Shown: positions 54,269-63,876 of the stretch, one piece after another
How the letters are laid out: each line of letters starts with the position of its first letter
Position numbering within the stretch: position 1 is the first letter of the stretch
From: Seonamhaeicola aphaedonensis
GTDB lineage: Bacteria; Bacteroidota; Bacteroidia; Flavobacteriales; Flavobacteriaceae
Length of the DNA: 64,000 bases
Direction of reading: 5' to 3'
NCBI RefSeq assembly: GCF_003386195.1
Contig: NZ_QRDX01000001.1
Location: forward strand, 1-64,000
The notes under the pieces: generated by a model
Told to the model about the DNA's origin: nothing
Databases searched by the model: none
What the model saw: the letters and a program-made list of their open reading frames with translations, nothing else
Program-made: the position numbers and the translations under genes

Positions 54269-55543
54269 ATGAATGAACCCTTAGCGGAACGATTACGCCC
54301 AAAAAACTTAGAGGACTATGTGAGTCAAACCCACTTGGTTGGGGAACAAGGTGCCTTAACCCCAAGTATCAAACAGGGATTAATTCCTTCAATGATTTTT
54401 TGGGGGCCGCCAGGAACGGGTAAAACTACTTTAGCTAACATTGTTGCCACAGAATCTGGCAGATCATTTTATACACTAAGTGCAATAAATTCTGGAGTGA
54501 AGGATGTGAGGGATGTTATTGAAAAGGCAAAACAAAGTGGTGGTTTATTTACTACTAAAAACCCCATTTTATTTATTGATGAAATTCATAGGTTTAGCAA
54601 ATCTCAACAAGATTCGTTACTACAAGCGGTTGAAAAGGGATGGATTACATTAATTGGAGCGACTACTGAAAACCCAAGTTTTGAAGTAATTTCGGCTTTA
54701 TTATCCCGTTGCCAAGTTTATATTTTAAATGCTTTTGATAAAAACGATTTAGAAACACTATTAAAACGTGCCATTGAAAAAGACAACATCATCTCGAAGA
54801 AAAACATAAAATTAAAGGAAACCAACGCACTTATAAGACTTTCTGGGGGTGATGCCCGAAAACTACTTAATATTTTTGAACTTATTGTGAATTCAGTTGA
54901 AGGTGATATTACTATCACTGATAAATTAGTGCTTGAAAAAGTTCAAAATAATACCGTACGTTATGATAAAACTGGAGAACAACATTATGATATTATTTCG
55001 GCATTTATAAAATCGATTAGAGGTAGTGATCCAAATGGTGCTGTTTATTGGTTGGCAAGAATGCTTGAAGGTGGTGAAGATCTAAAATTCATAGCCAGAA
55101 GGTTATTAATATTAGCAAGCGAAGATATTGGTAATGCAAACCCAACGGCTTTGGTAATTGCCAACAATACATTTCAAGCCGTATCAACCATTGGATATCC
55201 AGAATCTAGAATTATACTTAGCCAGTGTGCTACCTATTTAGCTTGCTCCCCTAAAAGTAATGCGGCATATACTGCGATAAATTTAGCGCAACAAAAGGTT
55301 CGTGAAACTGGAGATTTAAGTGTTCCCCTAGAAATTAGAAATGCGCCCACTAAACTTATGAAAGAACTTGGTTATGGCGAAAATTATAAATATGCACACA
55401 GCTACGAAAATAATTTTGCGGAACAAGAATTTTTGCCTGAAGAAATAAAAAACACCACTTTTTATAACCCGGGTAATAATCCTAGAGAGCAATCCCAAAA
55501 AGATTTTTTAAAACGGCGTTGGAAAGACAAATATGACTACTAG
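54269..55543 (+). CDS. rarA: Replication-associated recombination protein RarA (MgsA), AAA+ ATPase
   Basis: RarA is an AAA+ ATPase acting at stalled replication forks. Walker A is WGPPGTGKTTLANIVA (about 45-60), Walker B ILFIDEIHRFSKSQ, sensor 1 GATTENPSFEV; the C-terminal helical and tetramerisation domain (about 270-424) has GGEDLKFIARRLLILASEDI. 424 aa, normal. The N-terminal MNEPLAERLRPKNLEDYVSQ fits the family start, supporting the ATG at 54269. Confidence 0.95.
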   Translation: MNEPLAERLRPKNLEDYVSQTHLVGEQGALTPSIKQGLIPSMIFWGPPGTGKTTLANIVATESGRSFYTLSAINSGVKDVRDVIEKAKQSGGLFTTKNPILFIDEIHRFSKSQQDSLLQAVEKGWITLIGATTENPSFEVISALLSRCQVYILNAFDKNDLETLLKRAIEKDNIISKKNIKLKETNALIRLSGGDARKLLNIFELIVNSVEGDITITDKLVLEKVQNNTVRYDKTGEQHYDIISAFIKSIRGSDPNGAVYWLARMLEGGEDLKFIARRLLILASEDIGNANPTALVIANNTFQAVSTIGYPESRIILSQCATYLACSPKSNAAYTAINLAQQKVRETGDLSVPLEIRNAPTKLMKELGYGENYKYAHSYENNFAEQEFLPEEIKNTTFYNPGNNPREQSQKDFLKRRWKDKYDY

Positions 55544-55560
55544 TATTTAGTCTAAAAATC

Positions 55561-56463
55561 TTAAAACTTAATATTTAAAGCTTCCGTTTTCATGGTGTCT
55601 TCTTCATAATACTCAATAACCCAACTATTCCCTTTTTTATAAACTATGGCATTTTTCCCTTCAACCAAAAACACACTATCAATTCCTGTTTTATTGATTT
55701 TATAAACCACTTTAGGAGAACTATCCACTAATTGAAAACCATTAGTAATTGGTTGTGCATACAACACATCTGATGGGGTCTTATCTTCAATAGTTTTAGT
55801 AGGTTTAATATTATTGTTCTTTGGAGGTGCTGCAGTAACGACCTCTTTCTTTGGTTCTTGAATTACAACCAAAGCTTCTTTTTTAGCTTCAACTTGAACA
55901 GTTTGCTTCGCCTTTTTAAGAGTTTCTATTTCTGCTTTTAACTCCTTAATTTCTTCAGAAACTTCGTTTTTAACATCAGATTCTTGAGGTGTGCTTGATA
56001 TTGAGTTTAAAGACGAAACACCTTTATTAGGTACGTAATTGTAATTTAATTTACCTAAACCTTCAAAAGCTTGTCTAAGGGCCGCATTATAAGCTTTTTC
56101 ATATTCTTTATCTCTACTTTCACCAAACGGCGATGTATAAACAGTTTGGTCATTACAATCTTTGAGCTCAATTTTTAATTTAGTTTTAAACATGCCTGAC
56201 TCTGCTGAAACATCAGATCTAAGCGCTAAACATCTATTTCTTTTTAAATCTTCAGGGTAGTCTTCGCCTTCTAAAAAAGCATTAAAACCGTGCTTTTTAA
56301 ATAAAAATTCAGCTAGAGAGTTTAGTTGATACTGATCTTTTTTCTTTAAAAAATCAAATCTATTTGGAACAATGACATATTTGTAATTATTCAAATTAGT
56401 TTGAGCAAAAGCAAAGAAAACTGTAGAAAAAGCAATAATTAGTAAAGTAAATTTAATCTTCAT
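55561..56463 (-). CDS. Hypothetical secreted protein with coiled coil, 300 aa
   Basis: A signal peptide (residues 1-20, ending FAFAQ) is followed by a globular region (about 25-150), a probable coiled coil near 165-200 (EEIKELKAEIETLKKAK), a Lys/Pro linker (205-230) and a small C-terminal beta module with VYKINKTGIDSVFLVEGK. No named family is recognised. Its 3' end lies 17 bp from rarA in convergent orientation. It overlaps the upstream gene by 11 bp, so the two are translated from one transcript. Confidence 0.65.
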   Translation of the reverse strand: MKIKFTLLIIAFSTVFFAFAQTNLNNYKYVIVPNRFDFLKKKDQYQLNSLAEFLFKKHGFNAFLEGEDYPEDLKRNRCLALRSDVSAESGMFKTKLKIELKDCNDQTVYTSPFGESRDKEYEKAYNAALRQAFEGLGKLNYNYVPNKGVSSLNSISSTPQESDVKNEVSEEIKELKAEIETLKKAKQTVQVEAKKEALVVIQEPKKEVVTAAPPKNNNIKPTKTIEDKTPSDVLYAQPITNGFQLVDSSPKVVYKINKTGIDSVFLVEGKNAIVYKKGNSWVIEYYEEDTMKTEALNIKF

Positions 56464-57856
56464 CTTTAGTGAATATATAGTTAAAGCCTAATTGTAAAGA
56501 AAGACTTTGCGCATTATAAATGTTTTTAAAGTTAAGAAAATTATCTGCCATTATATAAAAATTTATACCTCCTAATTGGGCAGACATTCCTATCCCAATG
56601 TTTGAAAACGAATAAGAATCTAATGTATAAGCAGCTTTTATACTTAACCCGTTTAATAATCTTCTGTAATAATATGCTGTTAGTGCCACTTGCGGTAGCT
56701 TTGGCCTATTTACAGCATATAATTGTAAACCTATTCTATTTAAATATCCTGAATCATCAAAAGTGCAATCACACTCTTTACTAACTCTTTTGCCGAAGGT
56801 ATAATTAAGAGATGTATTGAGTTTTATAGGGCGCCAGGTAGTATATTTTGTTTTTGTAGTATCTATAGTGAAAAGGTCTTCAAACTCCTGCTCTATTTCT
56901 GTCCAATATTCATCAGCTGTTTGTCCTGAACCTACTTCAGGAAAAATTGGATTGATTCCTTCAAACACATAGTTTCCTTTTAACTCATAATTTTCAACAT
57001 GCTTACCATGGTTTATAAATCCAATATCTAATAAACTTCCATCTAAATACCACTGCTTATTAATTTGGTATGAAAATCCTAAATCAACCCCCAAGCCTAA
57101 ATTACCTCCAAATAAAATTTGCTTGGTAATATCTTTCGTTTCAAAATCTGAATCCGTAGTCAAATTAACCAATCCGGAAGTTTTAAGACTTAAATCTAAA
57201 TCAAAAATATGGTCATAAACATTATTGTCTCCGTTTACTGTTATGAAAGTACCTTTATTATTCAATGAATTTATATTAGTAATGCTGTTATACACTTTAC
57301 CTCTGATGCCATAAGTAAATTTATCATTAACAACCTTGTTATATCCAATATGTAAGACGGATATTAATTCTGAAGTCCCATTTAAATGATCTAAGCGAAA
57401 AGGTCTATTAATATTGTTTTGATTGCCTTCATAAACTAATTTAGCGTAGTCTTGAGGAAAATATATAATAGCATCAACCTCTTGATAAAGTCCAAAGCTT
57501 ATATATTGATTTTTATTGTAGCTAGGATCAAAAGCAAAACCTCCTGACACAATCTCAAGTTGTTGATTAAATGTAAAAAAATCTGTTGGTTTTAAACTGT
57601 AGACAACCCTTTCCAACTTTGTATTAAAGTTCTCTCCATCAACTGCAAATAAATCATAAATTGTTACTCCAGAACTTCCTCCATTGGCATGAATATGAGA
57701 TAATAATGGTATTCCAAAATACCAATCATTAGATATTTTACCTCCTGGGTTTTGTAAAAGAGACTGAGGAATCTCGGTGAAACCATACAAGATTTGTTTG
57801 TTTTGGGCATAAGAAACTCCCACTAAAAGTATAACAAACCAAGCACACCTTCTCAT
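56453..57856 (-). CDS. Hypothetical outer-membrane protein (DUF5723-like), 467 aa
   Basis: A signal peptide (ending GVSYAQ, residue 17) precedes a long beta-strand pattern with repeated aromatic ends (LSLQLGFNYIFTK near the C-terminus), compatible with an outer-membrane barrel. The opening part, QILYGFTEIPQSLLQNPGGK, resembles the DUF5723 proteins of Bacteroidota; this assignment is tentative. It overlaps both neighbours by 4 and 11 bp, so it belongs to the radC transcript. Confidence 0.6.
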   Translation of the reverse strand: MRRCAWFVILLVGVSYAQNKQILYGFTEIPQSLLQNPGGKISNDWYFGIPLLSHIHANGGSSGVTIYDLFAVDGENFNTKLERVVYSLKPTDFFTFNQQLEIVSGGFAFDPSYNKNQYISFGLYQEVDAIIYFPQDYAKLVYEGNQNNINRPFRLDHLNGTSELISVLHIGYNKVVNDKFTYGIRGKVYNSITNINSLNNKGTFITVNGDNNVYDHIFDLDLSLKTSGLVNLTTDSDFETKDITKQILFGGNLGLGVDLGFSYQINKQWYLDGSLLDIGFINHGKHVENYELKGNYVFEGINPIFPEVGSGQTADEYWTEIEQEFEDLFTIDTTKTKYTTWRPIKLNTSLNYTFGKRVSKECDCTFDDSGYLNRIGLQLYAVNRPKLPQVALTAYYYRRLLNGLSIKAAYTLDSYSFSNIGIGMSAQLGGINFYIMADNFLNFKNIYNAQSLSLQLGFNYIFTKDED

Positions 57857-58413
57857 AGTGTGTTATCAATATTAAAAAAAAATACCCCTTTAGATTTTAA
57901 TTCAATATTTCCAGGAGTATCATCATTAATTGCTGGTCCTTGTTGCAGACTTAAGGTAAAAAGCAACTTTTCGGTTTCTAAAAAGTTTGCAAGGGTACTG
58001 CCCTCAAATACTTCAGTATAGTTAAACATGATTGGTGTATTATTAGTAGATGGCTCTACAGCAAAAGAAAAGCTATGTAATTGAATATTTGAATCTGTCA
58101 GGAAATCAATTCTTAATTCTACACCCCTATTGATACTATTTATAGTTTCAAAAACAAATTCCGCCTTAACAAGGTGTTCACTTATAAAGTCATCTTTAAA
58201 AATGTTGACTAATACTGAATCCTGAACTGTGGATATTTCAACGCCATCTTCTAAAAATTGATTTGCAGGTTCATCTAAAAATATAAGGCTTGATTCAATT
58301 ACCGGACTAACTTCAAAGTCGTTAACCTGATTAAAATCAATATCCTTTGTACAGGATAAAAAAACAAAGTTTACTGTAAGTAATAATAGTAGGTTAAAAA
58401 TTCTCTTTTTCAT
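57853..58413 (-). CDS. Hypothetical lipoprotein, 186 aa
   Basis: The lipobox FLSC gives Cys21 after a hydrophobic signal. The mature part (about 22-186) is beta-rich and Asp/Glu rich, with no catalytic motif or known family seen. Its stop codon overlaps the start of the 56453-57856 gene (ATGA), a sign of coupled translation. Together with the next two genes it forms a secreted trio behind the enzyme genes. Confidence 0.6.
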   Translation of the reverse strand: MKKRIFNLLLLLTVNFVFLSCTKDIDFNQVNDFEVSPVIESSLIFLDEPANQFLEDGVEISTVQDSVLVNIFKDDFISEHLVKAEFVFETINSINRGVELRIDFLTDSNIQLHSFSFAVEPSTNNTPIMFNYTEVFEGSTLANFLETEKLLFTLSLQQGPAINDDTPGNIELKSKGVFFFNIDNTL

Positions 58414-58445
58414 ATTTGGGCAAGTTAAAACACAAAATTAAGTAA

Positions 58446-59132
58446 TTACAGATATTGTTTTAATTCTATTAAGTTAGTAACTTGTTTAATACCGTTTTTA
58501 TTGTCTTTATTAGCACTCACTAAAATCACATCCATTCCAACATTTTGAGCCCCTAGAATGTCAGCCTCGTAACTATCACCAATCATAATACTAGTTTCTA
58601 CGGTAGCTTTCGCTTTTTCTAGAGCGTAATTAAAGATTTTTGGGTTAGGCTTTTTAACCCCTACCATTTCAGAATTGGTAATGGTTTTAAAAAAATGATT
58701 GATATTAGATTGTGTAAGTTTCCTGTTTTGAACTTCTTCAAAACCATTGGTGATGATGTGTAAATTATATTTAATTTTTAGGTAACTCAACACATCATGG
58801 GTGTCTTCAAACAGAAAATTATGAGTAGTGAGATAGGTTATATAATCGTCAGAGAGTTTAAAAATCACATCCTTATCAACCTTCATTCCTAACTCTAAAA
58901 AAGCATCATTGAGTCTACAAAATCTCAATGATTGCTTATCAATTCTTTCTTCTCTATAAAGTTTCCAGTAATGCAAATTAATGGGTTCATAAAATGAAAG
59001 GAAATCTGCAATGTTAACATCAATGCTATTTAAGTCGAAAATTTTGGCAAATGTTAAGGCCGAATTTCTATCAAAATCCCAAAGCGTATGATCCAAATCA
59101 AAAAAAACATCAGTGACTTTGTTATTTTTCAT
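58446..59132 (-). CDS. HAD hydrolase, YjjG-type noncanonical pyrimidine nucleotidase
   Basis: HAD motif I FFDLDHTLWDF has the nucleophile Asp12 and acid Asp14; motif II is HIITNGFEE, motif III lies at GVKKPNP and motif IV IMIGDSYEADILG. The helical cap and length (228 aa) fit the YjjG subfamily, which dephosphorylates odd pyrimidine nucleotides. It overlaps the upstream deacetylase gene by 11 bp, so it is expressed from the radC operon. Confidence 0.85.
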   Translation of the reverse strand: MKNNKVTDVFFDLDHTLWDFDRNSALTFAKIFDLNSIDVNIADFLSFYEPINLHYWKLYREERIDKQSLRFCRLNDAFLELGMKVDKDVIFKLSDDYITYLTTHNFLFEDTHDVLSYLKIKYNLHIITNGFEEVQNRKLTQSNINHFFKTITNSEMVGVKKPNPKIFNYALEKAKATVETSIMIGDSYEADILGAQNVGMDVILVSANKDNKNGIKQVTNLIELKQYL

Positions 59133-60423
59133 TGGCAGAATCTAATATAATATTAAACACCTCTTTAAAGCCATTCCATCTGCCTATATCTGCAAAAGTG
59201 TAGTTATGAAATACAGGGACAAACTCCCCATTTACTTGTTTTACTTCGTTTATAATTTCATTTAAAACCTTCTTTTTATCTAATAACGATTTGTTTTGTA
59301 AAAGGGCATAATCCATCAAATGATAGGAATTAATCAATAACGGAGTTTGTACTTCGTAATCTAGATCATAAAACAAAAACGGTGTACACGAACCAGCTCT
59401 AAAACCAATTATATTCACATATCCCATGGTATAGTCTTCCCTAATTTCTAAATCGATTAAATTTCTATAAGATTCTGGTAAGTTTATCCTTGAAAAAGAC
59501 TGTCTTGAAGCTTGCAACGGAATATTTAATATATCCTCCATTCGTCTTTTTTCTTTTTTAAGAATAGAGGCATCGTCTATGGCAAAATAAGTAGTTTTTA
59601 GACCAACATGACAATAATCTGCAACATGCTTAATTAACGACACAAAGCTTTTCTTATTAGCATTAACACCCTTGTCATATGTTGAATAATCACCAATTAA
59701 AAAGAAATACAAAAACTTAAACTTACTAGATTTTTGCCTGTTTATGACGTACTTGAAGGTATCATGTGGATCATGCTGAAATCCTAAAATTACGGTAAAA
59801 CGCATATATAAACTCCTAAATTTAAATCCAAAGAGGTCTTTAAACGTACCCCCAATGGTGCGCATAATACCCTTCAGTTTATATTTATAGGGGCTAGGAA
59901 CATCTATAATTGGTTTAATACGGTATTTCATGATTGGAAACTCAAAATCTGGGAACTGCTTCTGTAATGCTTCCTTAAATTTATAAGCCCAAATATCTAC
60001 AACAGGTTGGTGTAAAAAATTGTGTTTATAACCCAAGCTTTCTTTGGCTGTAAAACGCCCAAATTCATCCTTTACATGCGGTAAGTATTCTTCATAACGA
60101 GACAATAAATAGAAAGCAGCTGCGAAAATATCAAACGGAATGGTGCCCTTTTCTCCAATATAGAAGAAACATTTTGTTGTATCCCAATCATGCACATGAA
60201 CCTCTATATCAGACAAACCTTGCTCAAACATGATATCATGACTTCTCACAAAAAATTCATTACCAAGTTGTTGTTTGGTATATGACATTTTTATGCTGTC
60301 ATGTGCAATAAAAGCCTCTATTTTAGTTGTAAAACCCACCTCAACTCCCAAAACTCTGGTACAAATATGTTTAAAAACGTATTTAACTCTAGGTGATATA
60401 TTATGAGTATAAACTAAAAGCAT
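59122..60423 (-). CDS. Polysaccharide deacetylase family protein, 433 aa
   Basis: This matches the long DUF7033-type proteins annotated as polysaccharide deacetylases in Bacteroidota (e.g. PSPYKYKLKGIMRTIGGTFK, IGDYSTYDKGVNAN, HVGLKTTYFAID and SRINLPESYRNLIDLEI). No signal peptide is seen, so it is probably cytosolic. The metal-binding His/Asp motif of typical carbohydrate esterase 4 enzymes is not clear, so activity is uncertain. Its start codon directly follows the radC stop. Confidence 0.7.
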   Translation of the reverse strand: MLLVYTHNISPRVKYVFKHICTRVLGVEVGFTTKIEAFIAHDSIKMSYTKQQLGNEFFVRSHDIMFEQGLSDIEVHVHDWDTTKCFFYIGEKGTIPFDIFAAAFYLLSRYEEYLPHVKDEFGRFTAKESLGYKHNFLHQPVVDIWAYKFKEALQKQFPDFEFPIMKYRIKPIIDVPSPYKYKLKGIMRTIGGTFKDLFGFKFRSLYMRFTVILGFQHDPHDTFKYVINRQKSSKFKFLYFFLIGDYSTYDKGVNANKKSFVSLIKHVADYCHVGLKTTYFAIDDASILKKEKRRMEDILNIPLQASRQSFSRINLPESYRNLIDLEIREDYTMGYVNIIGFRAGSCTPFLFYDLDYEVQTPLLINSYHLMDYALLQNKSLLDKKKVLNEIINEVKQVNGEFVPVFHNYTFADIGRWNGFKEVFNIILDSANEK

Positions 60424-61122
60424 TTATAAAATGGTTTCATCGGAAAAACTAAAATATGCTTTTTCTGTTATAATTACATGGTCTAAAACTTTTATGTCTA
60501 AACTTTGAGCTGCGTTTTTAAGTTTAGCCGTAATTTGCTTATCAGCCTCACTGGGTTTTAAAGTTCCAGACGGATGATTATGTGCTAAAATCAATCCTGT
60601 TGCACCAACTTCCAAAGCATTTTTTAAGACTAACCGCACATCTACTAAGGTTCCTGTAATACCGCCTTTACTCAATTGGTTTTTCTGAATAACTTTATTG
60701 GAATTGTTCAAATAGATAATCCAGAATTCCTCATGCTGTAACTCACCAATGATGGGTTGCATCAATTCAAAAACCGACACACTGGACGTAATTTTCTTTT
60801 TTTCTAGGGCTTCCTCACCCCTTCTACGTCTTCCCAATTCTAAAGCAGCCGCTATGGTAATGGCCTTAGCTTCGCCTATACCCTTAAATTCCATGAGTTG
60901 CTTAATGGATAATTTACCAAGTTCGCTTAAATTATTATCTACACTGGCTAAAATACGCTGGCATAAAGCTACGGCACTTTCATCTCTGTTTCCTGAACCT
61001 ATTAAAATGGCTACTAACTCGGCATCACTTAAAGCCGCTCTTCCTTTGTAAAGAAGTTTTTCTCTGGGTTGATCGTCTTGCGACCAGTTTTTAATAGAGA
61101 ATGACGTTGGTTTTTCTGGCAT
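60424..61122 (-). CDS. radC: RadC family JAB/JAMM-domain protein
   Basis: The N-terminal part carries a helix-hairpin-helix-like segment (LIGSGNRDESAVALCQRIL and LMEFKGIGEAKAITIAAAL). The C-terminal JAMM domain has Glu132, and HNHPSG with His181 and His183, plus Asp194 (TLKPSEAD), the zinc-site set. 232 aa, normal. RadC is long labelled a DNA-repair protein, but its biochemical role is unproven. It leads a six-gene operon ending at 55561 and has a promoter right at its start codon. Confidence 0.93.
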   Translation of the reverse strand: MPEKPTSFSIKNWSQDDQPREKLLYKGRAALSDAELVAILIGSGNRDESAVALCQRILASVDNNLSELGKLSIKQLMEFKGIGEAKAITIAAALELGRRRRGEEALEKKKITSSVSVFELMQPIIGELQHEEFWIIYLNNSNKVIQKNQLSKGGITGTLVDVRLVLKNALEVGATGLILAHNHPSGTLKPSEADKQITAKLKNAAQSLDIKVLDHVIITEKAYFSFSDETIL

Positions 61123-61126
61123 TGAG

Positions 61127-61157
61127 TAAATATAGATATTGTATAATTTTAATGCAA
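61127..61157 (-). promoter_or_regulatory. Promoter of the radC operon
   Basis: On the minus strand TTG (61155-61157), a 20-bp spacer and TATATTTA (61127-61134) match the Bacteroidota consensus except for the last base. The -7 box ends four bases before the radC ATG (61122), so the transcript would be leaderless or nearly so. Confidence 0.5.
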
Positions 61158-61259
61158 GTAAATATATGTAGTAGGAAACATAGAAGTGACAGATGACAGT
61201 AGACCAAAGACAGGATAAATTTTGTAAATTTCGAACACAGTAGATAACACTTACTCATT

Positions 61260-61712
61260 ATGAAGTCTTTATTTGAAAAAGAAACACACCAAGAAATCTT
61301 AAACAGAATCAATAAATTACAAAGTTCAACAGAACCGCAGTGGGGGAAAATGAATGTGAATCAAATGATGAAGCATTGTCACGGGCCCATTGAAGTTGCC
61401 ATGGGAACCAAACAACTCAATGCCAATCTTGGGTTTATGAAAAAGCTCATTTTCAAATTATTCAAATCCAGTCTTTACAACGATAAACCCTGGAAACAAG
61501 ACATCCCTACGGCTCCTGAATATATGGTTAGAAACGACCCAAAATTTAAAACAGAAAAAGATAAATTGGTGGCACTGGTAAACGAATTCCATACTCTAAA
61601 AGATAAAACAGATTGGGTAACACACCCGCTTTTTGGAGATTTTACTACAGAACAATGGGGACAAGCACAATACAAACATTTAGACCATCATTTAAGGCAG
61701 TTTGGGGTTTAA
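61260..61712 (+). CDS. DUF1569-domain protein, 150 aa
   Basis: The sequence fits DUF1569/DinB-like four-helix proteins: LFEKETHQEILNRINKLQ at the N-terminus, the metal-candidate His pattern MNVNQMMKHCHGPIEVAMG (about 31-49), and the C-terminal TTEQWGQAQYKHLDHHLRQF with its His cluster. Such proteins are metal-binding in part; no substrate is known. It is divergent from radC across 137 bp. Confidence 0.8.
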   Translation: MKSLFEKETHQEILNRINKLQSSTEPQWGKMNVNQMMKHCHGPIEVAMGTKQLNANLGFMKKLIFKLFKSSLYNDKPWKQDIPTAPEYMVRNDPKFKTEKDKLVALVNEFHTLKDKTDWVTHPLFGDFTTEQWGQAQYKHLDHHLRQFGV

Positions 61713-61830
61713 ATAATTGATTTTGAGTTCAATTAAGGTTTATACTTTATTATCAAAAATTTCTATTTAGATTTTTAGTAACTTTAAGAGTCAGAACCAA
61801 TTAACCTACTTGATTTTAAAATCATTCACT

Positions 61831-62718
61831 ATGAAACCACTAAAAAAAGAAGATATCAGTCAGGAGGTATTTGATTTATATGATTATTATGCGCATAATA
61901 AAATTGACCGTCGCCAATTTATAGAAAAGTTATCGGTGTATGCTGTTGGCGGTGTTACGGTATCGTCTTTATTAAGTTTTATAAGTCCAGATTATATCAA
62001 CACCCTCATGGTTAAACCCGATGACGAACGCCTAAAATCGGAGTACATCCATTACGAATCACCCAAAGGTGGTGGCACTATAAAAGGTTTATTGTCTATG
62101 CCCGATAACACGATGGGTAAATTACCTGGTATTGTAGTTGTACACGAAAACCGAGGGTTAAATCCGTACATTGAAGATGTAGGCAGACGCGCCGCTATTG
62201 AAGGTTTTATAAGTCTTGCTCCTGATGCCTTAACACCGCTTGGTGGCTACCCTGGAAATGATGACGATGGCAGAACCATGCAACGCAAACGAGACCGAAA
62301 TGAAATGCTAGAAGATTTTATTGCTGCATATAACTACTTAAAAAATCATAAAAACTGTGATGGTAATGTAGGGGTTGTTGGTTTTTGTTTTGGTGGTTGG
62401 ATATCCAACATGATGGCGGTTAAAATACCAACCCTAAAAGCTGCAGTACCGTTTTATGGCGGACAACCAAGTGCAGAAGACACGGCCAAAATTAAAGCGC
62501 CTTTACTTTTACAATATGCCGAATTAGATACCCGCGTTAATACGGGTTGGCTAGATTATGAAGTTGCCCTGAAAGCCAATAATATAGAATATACCGCCCA
62601 TTTTTACCCTGAGGTAAACCATGGATTTCATAACAACAGTACCCCAAGATATGACGAGCCTGCAGCCAATTTAGCTTGGGAACGTACCATTGCTTTTTTT
62701 AAGGAGAAGTTGAAATAA
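61831..62718 (+). CDS. Dienelactone hydrolase family protein with Tat-like N-terminus, 295 aa
   Basis: An alpha/beta hydrolase of the DLH type. The catalytic triad is Cys186 in VVGFCFGGWIS, Asp233 in AELDTRVNTG and His264 in EVNHGFHNN. The N-terminal NKIDRRQFIEKLSVYAVGG (24-41) has a twin-arginine-like RRxF pattern and a short hydrophobic stretch, so Tat export is possible. The start at 61831 (ATG) is preferred over an upstream TTG at 61810. Natural substrate is unknown. Confidence 0.85.
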   Translation: MKPLKKEDISQEVFDLYDYYAHNKIDRRQFIEKLSVYAVGGVTVSSLLSFISPDYINTLMVKPDDERLKSEYIHYESPKGGGTIKGLLSMPDNTMGKLPGIVVVHENRGLNPYIEDVGRRAAIEGFISLAPDALTPLGGYPGNDDDGRTMQRKRDRNEMLEDFIAAYNYLKNHKNCDGNVGVVGFCFGGWISNMMAVKIPTLKAAVPFYGGQPSAEDTAKIKAPLLLQYAELDTRVNTGWLDYEVALKANNIEYTAHFYPEVNHGFHNNSTPRYDEPAANLAWERTIAFFKEKLK

Positions 62719-62830
62719 ACATAACTACAGCTCTTGATTTTGTAATAATTTTCATCTAATTTTGTTACTACAAACACGTACTCAATTTATTCCAATATTA
62801 AAATAATGCATATCCTGAGTTAACACACAT

Positions 62831-63766
62831 ATGATAAAATCAAATTTATTCTTTTCATTTATAGTCTGTTTAATCACTACCAGTTATGCGCAGAATTATA
62901 AAAAAGTGGACTCAATTGCTCTTTCATATCCAAGTAAATTTAGCACACCTGAGAAATTAGCTAAACGGATTTCGAAGGATTTTCAAAATGATTTTGAAAA
63001 ATTAAGAGCCTTATACACTTGGATTGCAAACAATGTGATTTACGACCCCGCAGAATCAGGTAAATTTCTTTATGAATATTCAAACAAAAGAGAGTTTGAA
63101 AGAAAAGAAGAAAAATTCAATAATAAACTTTCCAATCGAGTAATTTCAAAAAAGAAAGCTATTTGCCAAGGATATGCAACTCTATTTAAAAAAGTATGTG
63201 ATGAATTAAATATTAAATCAAAATATGTATCTGGTGCTTCAAAAACAGAAATAAAAGATATTGGGAAAAGATTTTTCTCAGACCATGCTTGGAATATCGT
63301 TTTGATTGATAACAAAGAATATTTGATAGATGTTACATGGGGGGCTGGCACATATTCAAATTACTTTCAGAAAAAATTAAACTATTTTTATTTTCTTACC
63401 GACCCAAAACTATTTATTAAAAAACATTATCCAGATTATTTCGAAAACGCAATCTTAAAAGAAAAAATAAAAGAAGAAGAATTTCTAAATGCACCTCTAG
63501 TCTATAATTATGATTATGAACTAATAAACCCTCAAACAGGTATAATTAAAATGCATGAATCCGATAAAGTACAGTTTGTGTTTTCAACAGAAAAACCTGT
63601 TACTTCTATTAATTACAGACTAAACAATGAAAACCATTCTATTACGAACTTCACTCAAGTAAATAATATGTTGAAATTTGATATAAACTTGTCTAAGTTT
63701 AACAGAGCAAAAGAGCTAATTCTCTTTTTTAATTATAAAACGGTTATTGGATTTAAAATAAAATAA
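62831..63766 (+). CDS. Secreted transglutaminase-like domain protein, 311 aa
   Basis: A signal peptide (residues 1-20, ending TTSYA) is followed by a transglutaminase core: Cys112 in AICQGYATLF, His152 in SDHAWNIVLI and Asp167 in YLIDVTWGAG, the standard Cys-His-Asp triad. These bacterial domains are often proteases or cross-linking enzymes in the periplasm. The C-terminal part (about 205-311) is a beta-sandwich-like region (LNAPLVYNYDYELINPQTG). It stands alone, with no clear operon partner. Confidence 0.82.
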   Translation: MIKSNLFFSFIVCLITTSYAQNYKKVDSIALSYPSKFSTPEKLAKRISKDFQNDFEKLRALYTWIANNVIYDPAESGKFLYEYSNKREFERKEEKFNNKLSNRVISKKKAICQGYATLFKKVCDELNIKSKYVSGASKTEIKDIGKRFFSDHAWNIVLIDNKEYLIDVTWGAGTYSNYFQKKLNYFYFLTDPKLFIKKHYPDYFENAILKEKIKEEEFLNAPLVYNYDYELINPQTGIIKMHESDKVQFVFSTEKPVTSINYRLNNENHSITNFTQVNNMLKFDINLSKFNRAKELILFFNYKTVIGFKIK

Positions 63767-63876
63767 ATGCGTGTGTGTACTAACACCGATAAAAATAATT
63801 GCTTCTGATTTTTTCTAAATTAGTTGCTAAACCACGCAAAATGCCATATACAAAACCGGTAAACAACTTACTAAAC

